Source: Gammaproteobacteria bacterium (GTDB lineage Bacteria > Pseudomonadota > Gammaproteobacteria > Pseudomonadales > Pseudohongiellaceae). Taken from it: DNA of 8,330 nt. The notes under the pieces were generated by a model. It was not told the origin of the DNA and did no database searches. It worked only from the letters and a program-made list of their open reading frames with translations. Of this stretch, positions 1-4,618 are shown one piece after another. Both the position numbers and the translations under genes were made by a program. Numbering within the stretch: the stretch's first letter is position 1; every line of letters begins with the position of its first letter. The stretch lies in the NCBI GenBank assembly GCA_003556835.1, contig PWQG01000017.1:1-8330 (forward strand), given 5' to 3'.

Positions 1-344
1 CCATCGATTTGAACACCGGGGATACCATGTGGTGGATTCCAGTGGGTGAGACACCCGAGTACATCGAGAACCATCCCGCACTGGAAGGCATCGATGTTGG
101 AAACACCGGCTCCGGTTCGGTGGCCCCGATGATGGTGACACCCGACCTGTTGATGTATGCCAACACCGCAACGGATGGCACACCCATCCTGTTTGCCGTG
201 GACAAGCAGAGTGGCGACACGGTGGGGCGTGTTGAAGTGCCCGAAATCAGTCGCTATGGCATGATGTCCTATGTCCACAACGGACGTCAGTATGTGATGC
301 TGCAGACCGGCGGTACGCTGACCGCCATGGCATTGCCTTACTGA
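1..344 (+). CDS. PQQ-dependent (quinoprotein) dehydrogenase, C-terminal fragment
   Basis: This is the 3' end of a plus-strand gene that enters from the left edge; the reading frame is open from base 3 and stops with TGA at 342-344. About 113 residues are visible. They show propeller-blade features of PQQ-binding quinoproteins: a DLNTGDTMW strand-turn-Trp repeat near the start, a second ALFAVD-like unit (ILFAVDKQSGDTVGRVEVP), and the usual C-terminal close, GRQYVMLQTGG followed by an A-L-P-Y end. Proteins of the glucose/quinate/shikimate or alcohol dehydrogenase group oxidise sugars or alcohols in the periplasm and pass electrons to the quinone pool or a cytochrome c. The substrate cannot be told from this tail, because the catalytic Asp and the PQQ-binding region lie outside the window. 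The TTG at 9 is internal, not a start. The family call is fairly secure; the subfamily is not. Confidence 0.8.
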   Translation, partial: IDLNTGDTMWWIPVGETPEYIENHPALEGIDVGNTGSGSVAPMMVTPDLLMYANTATDGTPILFAVDKQSGDTVGRVEVPEISRYGMMSYVHNGRQYVMLQTGGTLTAMALPY

Positions 345-485
345 GAGACTGTTTGATGCGGTGCCGGGCGGCCATGGATGATTCCTTGGCTGTCTGGCAC
401 CACCTTCCAGATTATTCCTACAACAGTTCCAGTATGGTGGCCCGCCGGAACGGTTTCTCCAGCACGGCAGACAGCCCCGGTTCCT
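345..485. other. Convergent intergenic gap with weak inverted repeats
   Basis: This 141-bp gap lies between the stop codons of two convergent genes, where a bidirectional terminator would be expected. No hairpin followed by a T-run is visible. Two weak structures can be traced. GGTGCC (360-365) pairs with GGCACC (396-401), with an inner GCCA/TGGC pair (371-374 and 387-390) and equal 5-nt internal loops. A 9-bp arm GGCTGTCTG (388-396) is matched by CAGACAGCC (468-476) across 71 bp. The two structures overlap and cannot form at once. Short ORFs here do not look coding. I infer either Rho-dependent termination or an imperfect structured 3' end. Confidence 0.25.
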
Positions 486-1169
486 TTACCCATTATTTGT
501 CCGTATCAGGAAGCTGTCGCCAGTTTCGTTCCAGCGGGATGGTTTGCCGATGGGAGTGACGAGTTGGTCCGAGCGCAGGACCGGCTCAAGCAGTTGGCGG
601 AAGGCCTCCGTATCGTGAAACTCCGGATCCAGCCAACGGTCAAGTATTGCAGAGTCTTCGGCGGGCAGCATCAGTGGCGTGGATTTTGGATGAATGTTCT
701 CCCACTCCGGCAAGGGTGGCAGGGTGATGATGCTGGCAGCCAGGGTCGATTCTCCCGTTTCCGGCTGGATGTATTCCTTGCACAGTCCACCAAAGGCGAT
801 GGCCTGGCCGGGCAATTCGATTTTGTGATAGGTCTTGCGATCGCCCAGGCCTTCAATGAACGCCGAGGCAGGGATGATGCAGCGCGACTCCCGATAAGGT
901 CGGTAGGCCAATGAACGCTTCGAGTCCAGTTTGTCGGAACGCGAGTTGAAACTGGCGTAGCGATAGTCGGGCTTCAATGTCTTCCGGTCCAGCATCAGCC
1001 ACCAGATGGCGTCGGAAACGCGCCGCCCACCACCAGATTCGCGTACCACCGAAATCACCGCGCCGGGCGCAACGTCACCGGAGTAACGCATGGGCGCCGG
1101 GTCGACGCGCAGTTGCTGCAGCAGTTTCTGCACTTCCGGGCTGTCCGTTACGTTGAATCGTCCGCACAT
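486..1169 (-). CDS. SRAP (SOS response-associated peptidase) / YedK-HMCES family protein
   Basis: SRAP proteins form a thiazolidine cross-link between Cys2 and abasic sites in single-stranded DNA, shielding them from strand breakage. This 227-residue protein begins MCGRF, which gives Cys2 after Met removal. It has the VAPG motif (33-36), an F-N-S-R motif with Asn75, a C-I-I-P-A segment leading to Glu106 (the GFYEW position, here AFIEG), and His160 in IHPKSTP (the HDRMP position). These match the E. coli YedK residues Cys2, Asn75, Glu105 and His160. Length is normal for the family. The surroundings of the key residues are divergent: GFYEW and HxRMP are not conserved, and Asp32 replaces the Asn of RYNVAPG. 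The start at 1169 is supported by MCGR and by a GGAGA ribosome site 11 nt upstream (1181-1186). The gene sits alone, 69 bp downstream of the nrfA stop on the same strand. No LexA box was seen upstream. Confidence 0.88.
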   Translation of the reverse strand: MCGRFNVTDSPEVQKLLQQLRVDPAPMRYSGDVAPGAVISVVRESGGGRRVSDAIWWLMLDRKTLKPDYRYASFNSRSDKLDSKRSLAYRPYRESRCIIPASAFIEGLGDRKTYHKIELPGQAIAFGGLCKEYIQPETGESTLAASIITLPPLPEWENIHPKSTPLMLPAEDSAILDRWLDPEFHDTEAFRQLLEPVLRSDQLVTPIGKPSRWNETGDSFLIRTNNG

Positions 1170-1199
1170 GGTTTGTGGGTTCTCCGATAAACAACGGTT

Positions 1200-1216
1200 T
1201 CTGGCGCACCGCCAGA
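1200..1216 (-). terminator. Possible hairpin terminator after nrfA-like gene
   Basis: A perfect 7-bp inverted repeat, TCTGGCG/CGCCAGA with a 3-nt loop, lies 23 bp past the nrfA-type stop codon and 31 bp before the SRAP start. On the minus strand it is followed by AACCGTTGTTTATC, which is only a poor T-run. It may end the flavocytochrome-nrfA transcript, or only slow it, leaving some read-through into the SRAP gene. The hairpin is seen; termination is inferred. Confidence 0.35.
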
Positions 1217-1238
1217 TTCCCGCAGAGCAGTCATGGAA

Positions 1239-2465
1239 TTAATCAGAGGTTTCCTGGTTGATTGACTGTTCACCTTCGCGTGCGATCTGGAGGGCGTCAC
1301 TCAGCAAGCGTCTGGCTTCCTGTGATGCATGGAACCCGGTCGAGTTCTCGGCGTCAATGAAGTCCCAGCGCATTTGTGCGCTGCGGTGAGCCTGGCGCGC
1401 CTCGGTCAGTTCAGCGTCGCTTGCGCCATTTTCGCGGGCGGCCACGATGGCCTGGATCAAGTCAGTCAGGGCGTCTTCTACATTGGCGAGTTGCCTGAGG
1501 GTGTTCTGCTGGACCCGGCCGGTTCTGGCAGCGAGGCGGTCGGCGTCGCCGCGATGACAGTTCATGCAGGCGGTCTCCATCTGGTCCATGGGGCTGCGCA
1601 TCCAGTGTTCACTGATCTGCATGCCGCCGACCTGTACCGGTGGCATGTGGCAGTCGGCGCAGGAGATGCCCTCCTCTGCATGTACGCCCTGGCTGTGCAG
1701 TTCGAACTCGGGATGCTGGATTTTGATCATGTCGGCCCCGGTCTCGGCATGCTGCCAGTCGCTGAAGCCGATGGCATCGAAATGAGCTTCCATGTCGTCC
1801 AGGCGCAGGCCTTCGGTCCAGGGCATGCGCAATTCGTTGTTGTCCGGTTCAAAGTAATATTCCACATGGCACTGGGCGCAGACGTAACTGCGCATTTCCC
1901 GACGACTCGCCCGGTTCACATCGATATCGAGATAGGCCATGGCCTCGATGAATGCCGGGCGGGTGATGCGCAGGGACATGTCGGCAGGGTCATGGCAGTC
2001 GCGGCAACTGCTCCCGACGTGCAGTTGATCACGCAGATCGTTGTATTGCATGCCATGCAGGCCTTCCCAGCCATACTCGGCAATCAGGTCCGGTGTCTCG
2101 GCTGCATGGCAATTCACGCAACCGGCTGGCTGCTCACGTTCATTGACGCGTCGGCTGTTCTGCTGGTCGATCTGGGAGAAATAATGCGGTCTGGCGCTGT
2201 TGTACTCCAGGGAAAATGCGTTACCTGCCCAGGCCAGTCGACGGAAAGGATTGGCTTCCAGTTTGTCCTCTGGTTCGCCAGTGAGTTCCACGCTGCGCAT
2301 ATAGGATTCGTAGTGCAGGGGGAAAAGATCGGCCCAGGCCGCCGGGTCGACCTGCTGGGCCGCCTGTTGTACTCGAAACTGTTGATGCCAGCCAAACAGC
2401 AGTACCAGGCCGACAATGAGGCCTGCCGTGCCCAGGGCGATCAATTTTGCCAGTCGTTCGCGCAT
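1239..2465 (-). CDS. nrfA: Pentaheme cytochrome c nitrite reductase, NrfA type, with CxxCH at the catalytic heme
   Basis: NrfA reduces nitrite to ammonia with six electrons in the periplasm. The 408-residue protein has five heme c motifs: CVNCH (116-120), CRDCH (154-158), CAQCH (196-200), CADCH (269-273) and CMNCH (300-304). Family landmarks are clear. WAG...YNSARPH carries Arg92 (E. coli PRGH arginine). CAQCHVEYYF carries Glu202/Tyr203 for calcium and the active site. KIQHPEFE carries Lys248 and Gln250 (calcium) and active-site His251. His379 in TGFH matches a distal heme ligand. In most NrfA the first motif is CxxCK, with Lys binding the catalytic heme; here it is CxxCH, as in some NrfA clades. 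The N-terminus (residues about 6-26) is a hydrophobic helix without an obvious AxA cleavage site, so it is probably a membrane anchor. The C-terminus is shorter than in E. coli (478 aa). AGGAGA (2472-2477) sits 6 nt before the ATG, directly after the upstream stop. Confidence 0.93.
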   Translation of the reverse strand: MRERLAKLIALGTAGLIVGLVLLFGWHQQFRVQQAAQQVDPAAWADLFPLHYESYMRSVELTGEPEDKLEANPFRRLAWAGNAFSLEYNSARPHYFSQIDQQNSRRVNEREQPAGCVNCHAAETPDLIAEYGWEGLHGMQYNDLRDQLHVGSSCRDCHDPADMSLRITRPAFIEAMAYLDIDVNRASRREMRSYVCAQCHVEYYFEPDNNELRMPWTEGLRLDDMEAHFDAIGFSDWQHAETGADMIKIQHPEFELHSQGVHAEEGISCADCHMPPVQVGGMQISEHWMRSPMDQMETACMNCHRGDADRLAARTGRVQQNTLRQLANVEDALTDLIQAIVAARENGASDAELTEARQAHRSAQMRWDFIDAENSTGFHASQEARRLLSDALQIAREGEQSINQETSD

Positions 2466-2471
2466 GATGTT

Positions 2472-2477
2472 TCTCCT
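2472..2477 (-). promoter_or_regulatory. Ribosome binding site of the nrfA-type gene
   Basis: AGGAGA on the minus strand starts in the base next to the TGA of the flavocytochrome gene and is 6 nt from the nrfA-type ATG. It fixes the start at 2465. The whole 12-bp gap serves as the translation signal, so the two genes are almost certainly on one message. Confidence 0.75.
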
Positions 2478-3797
2478 TCAGGCCATGTCGAACAGCTCGG
2501 TGTGGATTCTGCGCATGGGTACCCCCAGTTCGTGCAGGAAGCCCTCGACGGCCTTGGTCATGGCCTGTGGACCACAGATGAAATACTGCATTTCCCGGTA
2601 GTTCTCCGGCAAGTGGCGTTCGAGCATCTCCCGGGTCATCCAGCCCTGTTCCCCGGTCCAGCCGGGCGGGGGATCTTCCAATACCGGTACGCTGGTCAGG
2701 TTCAGGCGGCTGGCAAGGGCGGAGAGTTCATCGCGCCTTGGCACGCGGTCCCATTGGCTGTGCGCCCCGAACAGCAGATGCGGGCGTTGATCCCCGCGCT
2801 CGGCCAAGGCCCGGATCATGCCCAGTACCGGCGCCACGCCGATGCCACCGGCAATGAAAACATAGCCTGGCGCCTGCGGGTGACGATCCATGCTGAACAC
2901 ACCATAAGGGCCATCCACATACACTGTGGTGCCGACCGGGAACTGTCCGATGCGATTTGTAAAATCGCCCAGTTCCTTGATGGTAAATTCCACGCTGCCG
3001 TCCGCCCGTGGCGCTGAAGACAGGGAGAAGGGGTGTTCGCGCATGGCAAAGGGTGATGCGTCGACAGTGATCCAGGCAAACTGTCCCGGCTGGAAATCCA
3101 GTCCCGCATGGCCTTCTGGCGTCAGATCGACGGTCCAGGACTCGCCCTGCTCCGGCGTCAGCTCCCGGATCTTCCACGGTTTACGGGTCATGAGCCAGGG
3201 GCGGACCAGGCGCACATGCACGGTTGCGGCAAGCACCGAAAGGGCGATCAGGCCCCATAGCCATTGCAGGGACGGCGTGGCGCTGTAGTAGCCGATGGCC
3301 CACATATGGGCGAAGCCACTGGCCACGGCAGCCAATGCAAGTACCAGGTGGATTCGCAGCCAACGGTTGTAGGGCAGGCGGATGGTTTTGCGAAAGGCCG
3401 AGCTGATCACCAGTAACAACAGAAAGCCAAGCGAGGCAACGCCACTGAAGATGGGCCAGCTGATCCGGTCCGGATGCAGGTCGTCAAGCAGGCCGGGATT
3501 GTCGAGCAGCAGAAACACCGGGTGTGCCAGTACGATCAATAGCAGGGCGTAGGCCAGGAAGCGGTGGAAATAATAGATGACATCGATGCCGAAAGGGGCG
3601 GTGGCAAAGCGAAGGCGCCCGGTCAGGGCGAATTGCAGTGACATCATGATCAGGCCGGCAAAGCCCAGGGCAATACCGGCTTCCCACCAGAAGCCGCCTT
3701 TGGCCGGCACCGGGGCCAGAATCAGTACGACCAGCGGTGTACTGACCAGTACCAGATAGACAGCCAGCCAGAACCATGGGCGAGTGGGCGCTGTCAT
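2478..3797 (-). CDS. Transmembrane flavocytochrome b, NOX/ferric-reductase-like, with FAD and NAD(P)H domains
   Basis: This 439-residue protein should move electrons from cytoplasmic NAD(P)H through FAD and two membrane b hemes to an acceptor outside the membrane. The N-terminal half (about 8-200) has roughly six hydrophobic helices. Two His pairs have the NOX/FRE spacing: His78 and His92 in one helix, His150 and His164 in another, each 14 apart. The second half is a ferredoxin-NADP reductase module: HPFSLSSAP (255-263, FAD), GPYG (296-299), AGGIGVAPVLGM (316-327, nucleotide phosphate loop), FICGPQAM (406-413) and an E-L-F-D-M-A tail. The ATG at 3797 is preferred because GGAGG (3808-3812) lies 10 nt upstream. 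An ATG at 3854 would add a polar 19-residue extension, and a TTG at 3929 would run into the divergent gene. The downstream partner is the NrfA-type gene, so NrfA is the likely electron acceptor (inference). Alternative: a general ferric reductase or respiratory burst-type oxidase. Confidence 0.88.
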   Translation of the reverse strand: MTAPTRPWFWLAVYLVLVSTPLVVLILAPVPAKGGFWWEAGIALGFAGLIMMSLQFALTGRLRFATAPFGIDVIYYFHRFLAYALLLIVLAHPVFLLLDNPGLLDDLHPDRISWPIFSGVASLGFLLLLVISSAFRKTIRLPYNRWLRIHLVLALAAVASGFAHMWAIGYYSATPSLQWLWGLIALSVLAATVHVRLVRPWLMTRKPWKIRELTPEQGESWTVDLTPEGHAGLDFQPGQFAWITVDASPFAMREHPFSLSSAPRADGSVEFTIKELGDFTNRIGQFPVGTTVYVDGPYGVFSMDRHPQAPGYVFIAGGIGVAPVLGMIRALAERGDQRPHLLFGAHSQWDRVPRRDELSALASRLNLTSVPVLEDPPPGWTGEQGWMTREMLERHLPENYREMQYFICGPQAMTKAVEGFLHELGVPMRRIHTELFDMA

Positions 3798-3919
3798 GGC
3801 GTACGTCCCTCCCTGATGCTCATTGTTATTTGTGACTTGGGTCGATTGTGGCATATTTCTCCCTTCGATACACTTGCCCGTGAATCTGGTATCAAATGGA
3901 CTGGTGATTGGAGAGTGTG
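3798..3919. promoter_or_regulatory. Divergent promoter region between flavocytochrome operon and secreted-protein gene
   Basis: Both flanking genes start outward from this 122-bp AT-richer stretch, so it should hold two promoters. On the minus strand TTGATA (3890-3895) and TGTATC (3867-3872) are spaced by 17 bp; a start near 3860 would give a leader of about 60 nt before the ATG at 3797. On the plus strand TTGTGA (3830-3835) and CATATT (3852-3857) are 16 bp apart, a weaker match. No convincing full FNR (TTGAT-N4-ATCAA), NarL or NsrR site was seen, though TTGAT at 3891-3895 on the minus strand could be one FNR half-site. Confidence 0.35.
3867..3895 (-). promoter_or_regulatory. Candidate sigma-70 promoter for the flavocytochrome-nrfA operon
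   Basis: The -35 element TTGATA matches five of six consensus bases. After 17 bp comes TGTATC, which matches only three of six at -10. The position suits the ATG at 3797 with a leader of about 60 nt, and would put the alternative ATG at 3854 almost on the transcript start. This is a by-eye assignment. Confidence 0.3.
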
Positions 3920-4615
3920 ATGTATTCAACAGCCGCGCGCCGTAAAGGGTCAGGGAGACGCCGCAGTGTGTTGAGAAGCATCGCGAGAGCCACCGGAGGT
4001 GCGGCAGTATTGCTTGCCCTGGCTGTTCCGGTGCAAAGTGATGACACTTGTAGCTGCCTGTCGGAGTACGTGGATCAGTCTCCGCGGGCGGTCACGCCGG
4101 AACTGATGCAGGAAATGGCAGATCGTTTCGGACGGGAAGATGCAGAAGCGTCGGCATTTTTCTCGACTGACAACGATATGGGCGGACCCTACAGTTTCGA
4201 GTGGCCCACCGGACCGTTTGTGGTGGAGATGAATGGCGGCACCTCGGAGTGGTCCGGGCGCACAACGCTGTCACTGCGGTATATCCGGAGCCGGGAGCAG
4301 ATCGAAAACGATGAGCTGCTCATGCAGGATCTCGATCTGGAACCTGGGGAGTCGATCTTGCGGGATCTGGCCGAGTCGGCACTGACCTTGTGGCATGATG
4401 AAGCGCCTATGGAGATAGAGGGGCCGGGTGATTTTGTTCTGCTCAGTGCGGATGAAAGTGAACTGTACCTTGCCTGCGGTGATGCCCTGATGCATGTGAC
4501 GGTCAATCAGAACATACCGGGCGAGCCAGTGGATCCGGATCAGCCTGGTATCGATGCTGATGGGCGCACGGTGTTGGTTCATTTTGCAGGGCAGTTGCTG
4601 AGGAGCTGTGACTGA
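3920..4615 (+). CDS. Secreted acidic protein of unknown function with possible Tat signal
   Basis: I do not recognise this 231-residue protein. Its N-terminus is very basic: eight Arg/Lys among the first 23 residues, including RRRSVLR at 13-19. A mild hydrophobic stretch follows (about 24-38) and then AVPVQS-DD, a plausible cleavage point near residue 40. RRRSVL fits the loose twin-arginine pattern Z-R-R-x-phi-phi, so Tat export is possible; Sec is the alternative. The mature part is strongly acidic and soluble, with four Cys (44, 46, 186, 230) that could form disulfides or bind a metal; Cys44-Ser-Cys46 is notable. There are no repeats, no lipobox and no membrane helix after the signal. The ATG at 3920 is chosen because GGAGAG (3910-3915) precedes it by 4 nt; an in-frame TTG at 3908 would add only four residues. 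The gene is divergent from the flavocytochrome operon and its stop abuts the next gene's stop. Confidence 0.75.
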   Translation: MYSTAARRKGSGRRRSVLRSIARATGGAAVLLALAVPVQSDDTCSCLSEYVDQSPRAVTPELMQEMADRFGREDAEASAFFSTDNDMGGPYSFEWPTGPFVVEMNGGTSEWSGRTTLSLRYIRSREQIENDELLMQDLDLEPGESILRDLAESALTLWHDEAPMEIEGPGDFVLLSADESELYLACGDALMHVTVNQNIPGEPVDPDQPGIDADGRTVLVHFAGQLLRSCD

Positions 4616-4618
4616 TCA
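4613..4618. other. TGATCA palindrome holding two abutting stop codons
   Basis: The plus-strand gene ends with TGA at 4613-4615 and the minus-strand gene ends with TGA, read from TCA at 4616-4618. The six bases form one palindrome, so two convergent genes meet with zero bases between them. No terminator can lie between the genes; any must be inside a coding region. Confidence 0.9.

Noticed and set aside
353..914. Plus-strand ORFs after the quinoprotein gene (68 and 178 codons)
   Set aside because: They run antisense into the SRAP gene, lack a plausible ribosome site and give no recognisable protein.
1329..3017. 562-codon plus-strand ORF across the nrfA and flavocytochrome genes
   Set aside because: It lies antisense to two genes with unmistakable heme, FAD and NAD motifs. 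Its translation is low-complexity (many G, A, V, H, Q) with no domain, and it crosses the boundary of the two real genes.
3885..3900. FNR-like box in the divergent promoter region
   Set aside because: One half-site TTGAT is present on the minus strand, but at the correct 4-nt spacing the second half reads GATTC, not ATCAA.
3798..3929. Flavocytochrome start at the TTG at 3929
   Set aside because: It would overlap the divergent secreted-protein start, has no good ribosome site, and adds a 44-residue polar leader foreign to the family. ATG 3797 has a strong GGAGG.
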